Source: Frankia nepalensis
GTDB taxonomy: Bacteria > Actinomycetota > Actinomycetes > Frankiales > Frankiaceae
Length of the DNA stretch: 64,000 nt
NCBI RefSeq assembly: GCF_016786325.1
Contig: NZ_JADWYU010000141.1
Location: 15,599 to 79,598 of the forward strand
Direction of reading: 5' to 3'
Positions 1 to 7,890 of this stretch are shown one piece after another; positions within the stretch are counted from its first letter, which is position 1; each line of letters opens with the position of its first letter. A program made the position numbers and the translations under genes. The notes below the pieces were generated by a model. The model did not search any database. It saw nothing but the letters and a program-made list of their open reading frames with translations, and was not told where the DNA came from.

Positions 1-108
1 CGATCCCGATCCCGGCGGTGGGCCGGACGATCCCGATCCCGGCGGTGGGCCGGACGATCCCGATCCCGGCGGTGGGCCGGACGATCCCGATCCCGGCGGT
101 GGGCGCAG
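1..108. repeat. 27-bp direct repeat, four units
   Basis: Four head-to-tail 27-bp units begin at 1, 28, 55 and 82. The first three are identical; the fourth diverges only in its last few bases. In the reading frame of the following gene each unit encodes nine residues, DPDPGGGPD, giving an acidic, proline- and glycine-rich linker. The unit length is a multiple of three, so gain or loss of units would keep the frame. The array runs to the window edge, so the true copy number is unknown. Confidence 0.95.
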
Positions 109-769
109 TCGCCACATCTTTGAGATCGTCGGTATTTCAATTGCCGCACTTACTCTAATCACGTCATCGATCTTTGGCTGGTTAGCGATTGTTGCGGCGC
201 GAGACTCCGTGGACATCGCAAATGAGGCGCTTCTAGATTCACGGGCCTCCGAAGAAGATGGGCAGCTGTTAAATCTACTGAGGATCAGATTCAACTCAAT
301 CGAGCCGCGATTTGCTTTTGAAATGAGAGATCTTGAGTTCGAGAATAACTCCCCGCGAGGCTTTTATCTGTACCACCTCGAAGTCAACATGTACATCTCT
401 GGTCTCGACGAACGGGCGGCATCTGCTGGCCCCGCGCCCCGCAAAACATCGATACTTCGCATTGAGAAACTACTCAGCCCGTGCACGGTAGTCACCGCTC
501 AAATGTCTGAGGACTCCGCCAATGAACTCTTTGTCTCTGCCCTGCAACGGGCGGTGGAAGTTGAAAAATACCGGGGCTCGGGCGGGGGCTCCGGTCGTAT
601 CTATACGGCGACGACGCTGGTGGTGCGGGATGTTGCTGCTGACACCTACTGGCGGTTGACGCCCGGGCAGCCGCCCGAGCGAGCTGTGCCGCTTTCGAAT
701 CCCGGTCAGAATCTTGATCCGAGAAGAGACGTGCAGATCTCAGGCGAAGGTTCTCTACCTGGTTGTTGA
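2..769 (+). CDS. Membrane protein with Pro/Gly/Asp repeat linker (5' end missing)
   Basis: The reading frame is open from base 2 to a stop at 769, so the gene enters from outside the window; an internal GTG at 209 would be a false start. Visible parts are about 35 residues of DPDPGGGPD repeats, one hydrophobic helix at about 120-195 (residues HIFEIVGISIAAL onward), and a 190-residue polar C-terminal domain. One transmembrane helix with a repeat linker on one side suggests an anchored protein with its C-terminal domain across the membrane or an N-terminal domain upstream. I do not recognise the C-terminal domain. Base composition is clearly less GC-rich than in genes after 2.8 kb, as in the two following genes, which suggests acquisition from elsewhere. 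Confidence 0.75.
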   Translation, partial: DPDPGGGPDDPDPGGGPDDPDPGGGPDDPDPGGGRSRHIFEIVGISIAALTLITSSIFGWLAIVAARDSVDIANEALLDSRASEEDGQLLNLLRIRFNSIEPRFAFEMRDLEFENNSPRGFYLYHLEVNMYISGLDERAASAGPAPRKTSILRIEKLLSPCTVVTAQMSEDSANELFVSALQRAVEVEKYRGSGGGSGRIYTATTLVVRDVAADTYWRLTPGQPPERAVPLSNPGQNLDPRRDVQISGEGSLPGC

Positions 770-1013
770 ACGGTGCGTGCGACGGATCCGCGGCACCTCC
801 GGCCGACCTTCGCGCGATGCGATCCCTGTGCAAAAACCTCATAGATTTGCTGCGACAAAGATCATCTTTCTTCATCAAGATCCGTGGTAGTCCGCTCGCG
901 TTCGCGGGCTTAGCTGTCGCGGTGACTGCCACCTGGAACCGTCCACAGACATCCGCCGTCGACGGTCTCGCGCGACGAGCGAGGTCGAATCTCTACCGAT
1001 ACTGCCTACGACC

Positions 1014-1529
1014 TCAGGTAGGACGGAACCGAAGTATGAACCAGTCCGCAACCTGACATGCTACATCCTTAAGTGCTAGCGCTTTGACGACCCCGATCCC
1101 CTCGTTCAAGCCGTGTGCAATCCTGTTGCGCCGATCGACCAGAAATGCGAGCTCGCGCCGCAACTCCTCGTCGTTTGCGTTCAAGAATTCGCCGAGTTCT
1201 TCCTGCATTCCAGCATCAAAACGACCGGTGAATGTCTCCAGTGCATCCGGAGTCGGGTTGTGTGTTCTCTCTAACCAGCCAAGGGAAAAGGAGCGTACGA
1301 GTCCATAGGATTTATGCCTCGTGTAAGCTCGCGCGGTCTCGGCGACTGTTTGTTCTAGGTATCCGCAGCTGCGAATGACTAGGAGGCGCGCCAGCCATGA
1401 GACGATCTCCTGATCATTCGACGAACGAGCCTGCTCTTCCACTATAGAAGCAAGCTCGGAAAGCCGTTTCAGGATAAATGTTACTTCTGCGGGTGGCCAG
1501 ACGTCTATCGGGCTGCGCGTCGTCGACAT
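1014..1529 (-). CDS. HEPN-domain protein, likely RNase partner of DUF262
   Basis: A 171-residue, mostly helical protein. Near the C-terminus it has RRNRIAHG, matching the Rx4-6H catalytic signature of HEPN domains (R134 and H139). This arrangement is typical of the MAE_28990/RiboL-PSP-HEPN group, many of which are RNases in toxin-antitoxin or phage-defence loci. Its ATG follows the TAG stop of the DUF262 gene with no base between, so the two are almost certainly co-transcribed and translationally coupled. The codon composition is less GC-rich than the rest of the window. HEPN assignment is from the motif and helical character; nuclease activity is inferred. Confidence 0.75.
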   Translation of the reverse strand: MSTTRSPIDVWPPAEVTFILKRLSELASIVEEQARSSNDQEIVSWLARLLVIRSCGYLEQTVAETARAYTRHKSYGLVRSFSLGWLERTHNPTPDALETFTGRFDAGMQEELGEFLNANDEELRRELAFLVDRRNRIAHGLNEGIGVVKALALKDVACQVADWFILRFRPT

Positions 1530-2660
1530 CTATATGCGAGCAAACGCTTTGGTCGCGAGGGCGAGACGCGTTCGAACACTCTCCTCGTCCGCCGTCGCCC
1601 TAGCGGTGACCTGTTCAAGCTCCGGCTCTTCCAGGAGCCTCCGTATCTGCTCGTCGATATCCTCTGGTGTGGGCTCCGTACCCGCATCCAGACGTCGAGC
1701 GATCCCCACGAGAAGCGCCTCCGTCAACGCCGCGTTAAGTTGACTTCCTCTGGCCCTAAGTGCGCGCCTCCCTGCTCGCGCGAGTATAAGCTCAGTTGCT
1801 CGCTCAAACCTCGACTCTAGAATTTCAACCGGAAGGTCTTCCAGGTTCCGATGAGCGCCTACGAAGTCATTGAGATACTTCTTCAAGGGTCGCTTATAGT
1901 TGCCGGGAGACGTGTAGAGTGCGATAAATCTCAGCACGATCTCCTGATCACGCAAACGAGGTGAGGCCGGGCCATACAAAGCCCGCCACGAAGGCTTCTC
2001 ATTCAAGGCTGTCAGGAATTCAATTAGCTCTCCCGCGTACAGAGCCACCCGGATCTCATGGGGCGTGAGTTGAGTGCCACCGGAATTGAGTCTCTCAAAA
2101 ATCTGATACACCGCGTCGAGAGATTCTCGGGTGCCATCCGTCTTCACCACGGTGGCTTGGATGAACGTGTTATCGAGAGTTCGCCGCTGTTCCGGGGTTA
2201 GTGTACGGTACGTCAAGTCTTGAAACCTCGGCGCCACATTCTGTAGCGCAAACTCTCGTCCAGCAAATATCCCATCGTAGAAGGCGCTCATAGTCTTGAT
2301 GCGCTGCTGTCCGTCTAGCACTAGGTACCTGCGGTCCTGCTGCTGGACGAGAAAGATGCCCGGAATCGGATACCCCAACAGTAGTGATTCGATGAAGCGA
2401 TCCATCTGTGGGCGTCGCCAAACGAATCTTCTCTGGAATCCCGCCGTTTCAACGGTAGCGTCATTGTTTCCAAAACTAGGGACTACAATATCGCCTCTAT
2501 TGTGGCGCCTAACGAGACCCTCAATATCAAAGTCGGTGCCGCTGTAGCTGATCTGCGCCGGATCAGGATCCACTTCTCGCAGCTCGTAAACATCGTCGAG
2601 TCCAAGGCCCGGTTCCTCGTCCTCAACGATGGACAACGCTTCATCTGAGGTCTCGCTCAC
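1530..2660 (-). CDS. DUF262 family protein (ParB/Srx-fold, GmrS-like)
   Basis: A 376-residue protein with the DUF262 signature: FQRRFVW at 75-81, the helix ending LLLGYPIP at about 93-100, and LDGQQR at 115-120, the DGQQR box seen in GmrSD-type proteins and other DUF262 defence proteins. DUF262 is a ParB/sulfiredoxin-like fold that hydrolyses nucleotides in type IV modification-dependent systems. The DUF1524 HNH nuclease domain often found with it is absent here; the C-terminal third (after residue 240) is helical. The HEPN gene directly downstream could supply the nuclease. Starts with GTG preceded by AGGTG. A role in phage defence is inferred from family and pairing. Confidence 0.85.
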   Translation of the reverse strand: MSETSDEALSIVEDEEPGLGLDDVYELREVDPDPAQISYSGTDFDIEGLVRRHNRGDIVVPSFGNNDATVETAGFQRRFVWRRPQMDRFIESLLLGYPIPGIFLVQQQDRRYLVLDGQQRIKTMSAFYDGIFAGREFALQNVAPRFQDLTYRTLTPEQRRTLDNTFIQATVVKTDGTRESLDAVYQIFERLNSGGTQLTPHEIRVALYAGELIEFLTALNEKPSWRALYGPASPRLRDQEIVLRFIALYTSPGNYKRPLKKYLNDFVGAHRNLEDLPVEILESRFERATELILARAGRRALRARGSQLNAALTEALLVGIARRLDAGTEPTPEDIDEQIRRLLEEPELEQVTARATADEESVRTRLALATKAFARI

Positions 2661-2842
2661 ACGAGCACCTTACTACTCGAGGCTCGCCGTACGATCAAGA
2701 CCTGGATCCGCGACGGCTCTCGAGCACGGTGCGTCAGCGCCGTGAGCAGTCGTCGCGCGGCGCGATCCTTGCATCGACGCTTCCTTGATCATCGACACAC
2801 GGATTCGGTAACGCCGTGAGTGCTCGCGTTTGACGCTACTTG

Positions 2843-4210
2843 CTACTGGGGTAGGGCGGGCTGCGGCCTGTCTTGCATGAACTGCTCGAGTTCGGTCGTG
2901 AGGTCGCGGATGGCTGTTGTGTTGTGGTAACGGGGTGTGGTCAGGACATCGTGGATGCGCTGGATGTCTGCAAGGAGGCCGTAGACGCGGTGCTGCGGGG
3001 GCAGATGGAGGATCGGTTGTAGGGCCTCGCGCACGCCTTCGACGTTGCCGGCGCGGGCTCTTGCCAACGCGAGTGCTTCGTAGGACCCGTTGGTGTTGCC
3101 GTGACGCGCCTCGGTTGTGGCCTCAAATGAGGCTACGGCTGTGGTGGCGGCGGCTTCGGCTGTGGTTGGGTCGGGCAGGAATGAGTGGGCGTCGGCGGCG
3201 ATGTAGAGGGTGTCGGCGTCGTTGATGGTGAGCCATCCGCCGAGGTCGCTGAGGTCGTCGGGTTGGGCGCGGTCGCGTGCCTCTGCGGCGGCACGTAGGG
3301 CGGCGTGTGCTTGGTCGATGTCGCCGACGGTGGCGTAGGCGCGGGCCTGCAAGTAGGCGTGTTCGACGGCGGCGCTTCCGCGGGTTGTGGTGGCGTCGGC
3401 GTCGGCGAGTTGGGTGTAGCGGAGTGCGTCGTGGTGCCAGCCGGCCCATCGGGCGTTGGATGCCTGGCGGTTGCGGAGCCAGACGCGTAGGGCGGGGCTG
3501 CCGGCGCGGTCGGCGCAGAGTAGTGCTGTGCGGGTTTGGGTCATGGCGGCGTCGAGTTGGCCGGTGTCGCGGGCGGCGTGGGCGAGCATTCCGCTGGCGG
3601 CTGCGGCGAGGAAGTAGACGTCGCGGGCTTGGTTGGGGTCGGTGGGTGCGTCGAGGTGGCGGAAGGCGAAGCGCTGCGCGGCGGCGAGGCCGGGGATCAG
3701 GGTGGGGCCGCCTTCGGTGGGGAAGGCGTGGGCGATGCGGCGTACCTCGTTGGTGAGGAGGGTGACGACGTCGGCGGAGGTGGTGGCGCTGTGGGCGCGG
3801 AGTAGGAAGTTGGCTGCTTCTTCTGCGGCCATGAGTAGCCCTCCTACGGACGGGGAGATGGGACCGTTTCCCGACGCTTCTTCACTGTTGGCCGCGGGTC
3901 GTGTCGCTGGGTGACCCGCTCGGGTGGGTGGGGCGAGTTCGGTCCTGGGCGGTGGTCCCTGGGGTGGGGTCAGGAGGCGGTCTGCGGTGATGCCGAAGAG
4001 TTCTTCGAGGACGCGGCGGGAGGCGGGGACGGGTCGGGTGACTTTTCCGGCTACCCAGCGTTTGGCGGTGCTGTAGTCGATGGTGCGGGTGGTGACGTCG
4101 TCGAGGCGGGCGGCGGTGGTGGCGTATTCGCGGCAGAACTGGTCGACGGTCCAGCGGCGTTGGACCAGGAGCAGGCCGAGCAGGGTGCGCGGGTTCGGGC
4201 TCGGGGGCAT
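2843..4210 (-). CDS. HTH transcriptional regulator with long helical (TPR-like) C-terminus
   Basis: A 455-residue protein. The first 75 residues resemble the degenerate XRE-type HTH of large actinobacterial regulators, with YSTAKRWVAGK as the likely recognition region and FGITADRLL closing the domain. A low-complexity Pro/Thr linker follows at about 80-125, then about 300 residues of alanine-rich paired helices typical of TPR-like sensor domains (for example LRVWLRNRQASNARWAGW). Such regulators often sit beside mobile elements and secondary-metabolism genes in Streptomyces and Frankia. It faces away from the plus-strand element genes starting at 4492, with 281 bases between, and could control them. 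The target is not known. Confidence 0.75.
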   Translation of the reverse strand: MPPSPNPRTLLGLLLVQRRWTVDQFCREYATTAARLDDVTTRTIDYSTAKRWVAGKVTRPVPASRRVLEELFGITADRLLTPPQGPPPRTELAPPTRAGHPATRPAANSEEASGNGPISPSVGGLLMAAEEAANFLLRAHSATTSADVVTLLTNEVRRIAHAFPTEGGPTLIPGLAAAQRFAFRHLDAPTDPNQARDVYFLAAAASGMLAHAARDTGQLDAAMTQTRTALLCADRAGSPALRVWLRNRQASNARWAGWHHDALRYTQLADADATTTRGSAAVEHAYLQARAYATVGDIDQAHAALRAAAEARDRAQPDDLSDLGGWLTINDADTLYIAADAHSFLPDPTTAEAAATTAVASFEATTEARHGNTNGSYEALALARARAGNVEGVREALQPILHLPPQHRVYGLLADIQRIHDVLTTPRYHNTTAIRDLTTELEQFMQDRPQPALPQ

Positions 4211-4478
4211 GGCTTTCCCTTGGGTGTGTGGTGCTGTCCTGTCGGATCGTCGTGCCCGGGGGGCGTGGTGTCAGCGGGGTCGGGGTGGATGAGCCTCAGA
4301 TGCCCCCGGCGATGCGCCTATCGGGTCCGGAGACGCCCCGAAGATTCCCCTCGCGTCGCCACTTACGGAAGCTGATCGGTTGCCGATAGTTGCGGCTACC
4401 GGACCCCGGTCAGCAGGGCGCCATTCCTGGTCAGGGCCGGCTGTAACGGTCCGCGGGTGCGGACGTCGTCGGCTCGAT

Positions 4479-4484
4479 GGAGGT
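4479..4484 (+). promoter_or_regulatory. Ribosome binding site that fixes the start at 4492
   Basis: GGAGGT lies seven bases before GTG 4492. The in-frame ATG at 4477 overlaps this site and so is unlikely to be the start. Confidence 0.75.
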
Positions 4485-4491
4485 AGGAACC

Positions 4492-4983
4492 GTGACTGCG
4501 GTGACGATCATTCTGGGTGAGGTAGGTGGGCCGGTGACGGTCGAGTTGCCGGAGCTACGGGCGTTGAAGGCGGACGGGTTGGTCCTGGGTCGATCGCCGG
4601 GCTCGGATCCGGTCGATGGCGGCGGGTGCGGGTGGGCGACGGTGGAGTACCTGTCTCGGCCGTATCTGGTGCGCTTGGCGTTCGAGTTCGCCCGGCACTA
4701 TCCGGAGGCCGGGCCGGTCGTGCTGTGGCCGCTCGGTGTGGCGGTGGAGTTGACGGCGGTGGCGTGCGCGGTTGGTGGGCTGCTGGTTGGTGTGCGGCCT
4801 GTCGGGTTGGTGGCGCCGGTGGTGTGTGCGGTTCGACCGCCGATGCGTCGTAGCAGGCTGGCGCGTTGTCACGACGTGCGAGCAGATCTCGACGGGTGTG
4901 CCGTTTCGTTGGTGGTGTGGGAACTGGTCGTGCCCGCCCGGGGCGTGTGCCTGTCCGGGGCGATGCGGGCGGTGGCGGCGTGA
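4492..4983 (+). CDS. Unknown protein, first gene of the element operon
   Basis: Not recognised. A 163-residue protein from the GTG at 4492, which has a strong ribosome site (ATG 4477 would overlap it). The N-terminal half is acidic (VTIILGEVGGPVTVELPEL); the middle contains a valine/glycine-rich stretch (VAVELTAVACAVGGLLVGV) that could be a weak membrane helix or buried strands. Its TGA overlaps the GTG of the next gene (GTGA at 4980-4983), so it is coupled to the HTH gene and belongs to the same element operon. Confidence 0.6.
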   Translation: MTAVTIILGEVGGPVTVELPELRALKADGLVLGRSPGSDPVDGGGCGWATVEYLSRPYLVRLAFEFARHYPEAGPVVLWPLGVAVELTAVACAVGGLLVGVRPVGLVAPVVCAVRPPMRRSRLARCHDVRADLDGCAVSLVVWELVVPARGVCLSGAMRAVAA

Positions 4984-5570
4984 GCGGCTCGGTAGTGACG
5001 GGCCAGGACTGGCGGGCGGTCGCGGGGGCGCTCAACGGCCGGATGGCGGCGTGCCTGGTGGGCCAGTCGCGGTTGGCGGCGTTGTCGGGGGTGTCGGTAT
5101 CGACGATCAGGATCGTGCAGCGAGGCGACGGCCGGCGCAACGTCACCGCGGAGACGTTGACGTTGCTGTGTCGGGCGTTGGGCTGGCCGGATGGCCACCT
5201 TGCCCGGGTGCTGCTCGGTCGGGAGGTCGACGACACGGCGGCGCCGATCGGTGGCATTGACGCGGCGCAAGGCCGTCCGCATGACGGGTGCCCGACCTGC
5301 CTGGCGCGGAGTGCGGCAGAGTTCGCGGCCGGCGACGGCGGCGGGGCGAAGGAAGGGAGAACGTCGCTGGCGACGGTGTCGGCGCGTCCGGGAACGGGTG
5401 TCGAACTGCTGGCGGCGCAACTGGCGCAGGTCCCGGCCGGGTACGTGTTCGTGGAGGCCTTCGGGGACGAGAGTCCGGTGTTGGTGTTCGGGCCGGCGTC
5501 GGGTCAGCCGTCGCGACGCGCGCTGCTGTCGGCGGTGGTCGGCTCGCTGGCCCCGGGCTGGGACGGCTGA
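4980..5570 (+). CDS. Small XRE-like HTH protein of the element
   Basis: A 196-residue protein. Residues about 8-70 form an HTH of XRE type, with SRLAALSGVSVSTIRIVQRG as the helix-turn-helix followed by VTAETLTLLCRALGWPDGH, the usual C-terminal helices of the domain. The rest is unassigned and ends in a conserved-looking hydrophobic segment (VPAGYVFVEAFGDESPVLVF). The GTG start overlaps the stop of the previous gene. An upstream in-frame extension to 4866 exists but would overlap that gene heavily, so the overlap start is preferred. In elements of this kind such proteins control the replication gene; here rep follows after 371 bases. Confidence 0.7.
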   Translation: MSGSVVTGQDWRAVAGALNGRMAACLVGQSRLAALSGVSVSTIRIVQRGDGRRNVTAETLTLLCRALGWPDGHLARVLLGREVDDTAAPIGGIDAAQGRPHDGCPTCLARSAAEFAAGDGGGAKEGRTSLATVSARPGTGVELLAAQLAQVPAGYVFVEAFGDESPVLVFGPASGQPSRRALLSAVVGSLAPGWDG

Positions 5571-5941
5571 CCCGACAGGACTAGCAGCGGCGGGTCTTTG
5601 GTCCTTTGCGTTTGTTTGGCTGTGTTTGCTTGCGTTGGCTGGGTATCTTAAGGGGCAAGGTCATCGGGTAGGCGCGTGTCAATATTCCCTACTCTTTCTT
5701 TGTACGGGTGCCGCCATCTATAGGGGAGCTCGCCAGGTGCGGTTCGGCAGGGCTTCGGTGTCACCACCTCCGCGTTTGGAGTGACCCCAACGCCGCTTCG
5801 GCGGTGTCGGGGTATCCCGGGCGCTCCCCGCTTTCGGGCGGGTGGCTATGCAGGTCACGGCCGTAGTCCCTTTTCGCCGTGCCCGCTTTCTGATCTGCGC
5901 CGCTGTCGTCGGCGTGGTCATGGTGGGCACTGCTGTGGGGT
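5571..5941 (+). other. Non-coding region before rep
   Basis: 371 bases with no convincing gene. Composition changes to a T-rich patch around 5590-5715, unusual beside the flanking coding DNA, and then a strong hairpin (5785-5812). This is the natural place for the rep promoter and for regulatory or origin sequences. A short reading frame opening at 5842 overlaps rep in another frame and looks like a shadow. Confidence 0.5.
5785..5812. promoter_or_regulatory. Strong hairpin with TTCG tetraloop upstream of rep
   Basis: Arms CCCCAACGCCGC (5785-5796) and GCGGTGTCGGGG (5801-5812) enclose TTCG. Eleven of 12 positions pair, counting one G-T wobble; one A-C mismatch remains. A TTCG loop makes an exceptionally stable RNA hairpin. 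Two roles are plausible: an attenuator/terminator in the rep leader, or a cruciform in a rolling-circle origin. No run of T follows, which argues against a simple terminator. Confidence 0.7.
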
Positions 5942-7387
5942 GTGGTCGGGCCTGCTGTCCCGGGGTGGAGGCAGCGGTTCCCGATGGTGGACGACGTGGT
6001 GTCGCCGGTCGTGGCGGCGGGTGGCTGTGTACAGCCGATCAGGCTTTCGGGCCGCAGCGATCATGTAGACCTGGCGACCGGTGAGATCCGCGCGACCGCG
6101 GCGCCGCCAACGGTACATGTGCGGTGCAACAACCGGCGGGCCAGCGCGTGTCCGGACTGCTCGAAGCTGTATCAGCGGGATGCGCGGCGGATCGTGGTCG
6201 GCGGGCTGGAGGCCGCGGCCGGTGGCTCGGCCGGGCCGGCGGGGTCTCCGGCATGGTTCATCACGCTGACGGCTCCGAGCTTCGGGGCGGTGCATTCCCG
6301 CCGGGCGGGCACGGGTGCCGATAGTCGGATCTGTCGGCAGCGGCGCGGGACCTGCGAACACGGCCGGGCGTTGTCGTGTCTCCTGCGCCACGCGGCGGAT
6401 GACCGGCGGCTCGGGGAGCCGATCTGCTCGGCGTGTTTCGACTATGGCCGGGCGGTGGTGTGGAACGCGATGGTCTCGGCATTGTGGAAGGCCACCCGCG
6501 ACGCGTTGGAATCGGCCATCGCGGCCGCAGCCGGGCTGACCGTCGCCGGGCTGCGTCGGCAGGTGCGGGTGTCGTTCGTGCGGGTCGCGGAGGTGCAGCG
6601 CCGCGGGTTGGTGCATCTGCATGTCGTGGTGCGGGTCGACGGCCGCGACTCGTCGGGCGGGCTGACCGGCGTACCGGAGTGGGCCGCGGGTGAGCTGGTC
6701 GCGGACTGCCTGCGGGACGTGGTGGCGTCGGTGGCGGTCGCCGCGCCGGATCCTGCGGGGGTGGCGCTGCTCGACGCGTCGAGGGCGCTGCCGGTCGCGG
6801 CGTCGGCCGGCGGGTGGGCGGTGCGCTGGGGCGGGCAGGTCGACATCCGGCGTATTCGGCTCGGGTCGGAGATGGATGCGGCCCGGGTCGGGAACTACCT
6901 GGCGAAGTATCTGACCAAGTCGACGACTGACGGCGGGGCACTCGACGCGCCGGTGCGTTCGCTGCGACAGTTGGCCCGACTTGGGTTGCGTGAGCATGCC
7001 CGGCGGCTGGTCGAGGCGTGCTGGCGGCTGGGCTCGGACACCGCGTTCACGGCGGCGTTGGATGCGGCGGCGGGCCGTCCGCCCGGCCGGGTGCCGGGGC
7101 TGATCCGCTGGTCGCACAGTTTCGGCTTCGGCGGCCACGCGCTGACCAAGTCCCGGGCGTACTCCACGACGTTCTGCGCGCTGCGGACGGTGCGGCGGCG
7201 CTACGCGCGGGTGTTGGCGGCGGCGTTCGCGGGCCGTCCCCTGGGCGTCGATGGCGGTGGGCTGGTGGTCCTCGACGAGTTCGGCCGTCCGGACGGTGAT
7301 CCGGCGACGCTGGTTGTCGGCTCCTGGCGGTATGCCGGACGTGGCCGTGATCCTGTGGCGGGCAACCGTCCCGGGGACTGGCTGTGA
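5942..7387 (+). CDS. repSA-like: RepSA-type rolling-circle replication initiator
   Basis: A 481-residue initiator of the family found in actinobacterial integrative elements and plasmids. Visible marks are a Cys-rich N-terminal segment (GGCVQP, then CNNRRASACPDC at about residues 62-73), WFITLTAPSFGAVH, a second Cys cluster around CEHGRALSCLLRH, an HUH metal motif HLHVVV at about residue 224, and the tyrosine motif NYLAKYLTK at about 318-326, where Tyr would nick DNA. GTG 5942 is chosen because family members have about 25 residues before the GGC box; ATG 5984 with GGAGG 12 bases upstream is an alternative. The stop overlaps the next GTG (7384-7387). Confidence 0.88.
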   Translation: MVGPAVPGWRQRFPMVDDVVSPVVAAGGCVQPIRLSGRSDHVDLATGEIRATAAPPTVHVRCNNRRASACPDCSKLYQRDARRIVVGGLEAAAGGSAGPAGSPAWFITLTAPSFGAVHSRRAGTGADSRICRQRRGTCEHGRALSCLLRHAADDRRLGEPICSACFDYGRAVVWNAMVSALWKATRDALESAIAAAAGLTVAGLRRQVRVSFVRVAEVQRRGLVHLHVVVRVDGRDSSGGLTGVPEWAAGELVADCLRDVVASVAVAAPDPAGVALLDASRALPVAASAGGWAVRWGGQVDIRRIRLGSEMDAARVGNYLAKYLTKSTTDGGALDAPVRSLRQLARLGLREHARRLVEACWRLGSDTAFTAALDAAAGRPPGRVPGLIRWSHSFGFGGHALTKSRAYSTTFCALRTVRRRYARVLAAAFAGRPLGVDGGGLVVLDEFGRPDGDPATLVVGSWRYAGRGRDPVAGNRPGDWL

Positions 7388-7890
7388 GGCGTCGGGGGCC
7401 GGTGCGGTTGGCCGGGGAGATCGCGCTGTTCGACCTTGCCGAGGATGACGCGTCGGGCGGTGCGGACCTTGCGGGGCGGGTGGTCGCCGAAGAAGCGGGC
7501 ACCGAAGGTCCCGACTCGTCTTTCGCCTTGTCTTCTGCTGGTCGGGAGGATTCTGCGGCGGCGTGCCCACCGTTGGCGGGGGTGGGCGGGTGGGACCCCC
7601 GAACGGCACCAGATACCGCTGCGGGCCGCTCGGCTGACGTCGGGCGCGGCGCGTCAGGCGCGGCGGTCGGGCCTGCTCCTGCTGCTGGCCCTGGTGGTCG
7701 GGCTCGTGCGGGTGGGCGGGCGTCGCAGGCGGCTCGGCTGTGTGCGCAGGCGGCGGCGGATGCGTGGATTGACGCGATGGTCGCGGCGGCTCCGCCGCTC
7801 GATGACGCGACCGCGGAACAGATCGTCACCCTGCTCGGCGGCCCGTCGGTAGGTCGGGCCGGGTGGTCAGGCGGCCGACGTGCGGGTTGA
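7384..7890 (+). CDS. Unknown Ala/Gly-rich protein coupled to rep
   Basis: Not recognised. A 168-residue protein whose GTG start overlaps the rep stop as GTGA, so it is translated with Rep. The middle (residues about 30-110) is low-complexity Ala, Gly and Pro. The C-terminal part has a compact helical piece (AARLCAQAAADAWIDAMV) followed by LDDATAEQIVTLLGG, which resembles the helical C-terminal tails of small element-encoded accessory proteins. It overlaps the end of the convergent recombinase gene by 24 bases. Confidence 0.55.
   Translation: MRRRGPVRLAGEIALFDLAEDDASGGADLAGRVVAEEAGTEGPDSSFALSSAGREDSAAACPPLAGVGGWDPRTAPDTAAGRSADVGRGASGAAVGPAPAAGPGGRARAGGRASQAARLCAQAAADAWIDAMVAAAPPLDDATAEQIVTLLGGPSVGRAGWSGGRRAG

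Noticed and set aside
1-108. CRISPR array
   Set aside because: Repeat units touch head to tail with no spacers and encode a protein linker.
2917-3914. Several Arg/Gly/Val-rich frames opposite the HTH regulator
   Set aside because: They are mirror-strand shadows of the 2843-4210 gene with low-complexity translation.
5842-6084. 80-residue gene before rep
   Set aside because: Overlaps the start of rep in another frame and has no ribosome site; probably a shadow.
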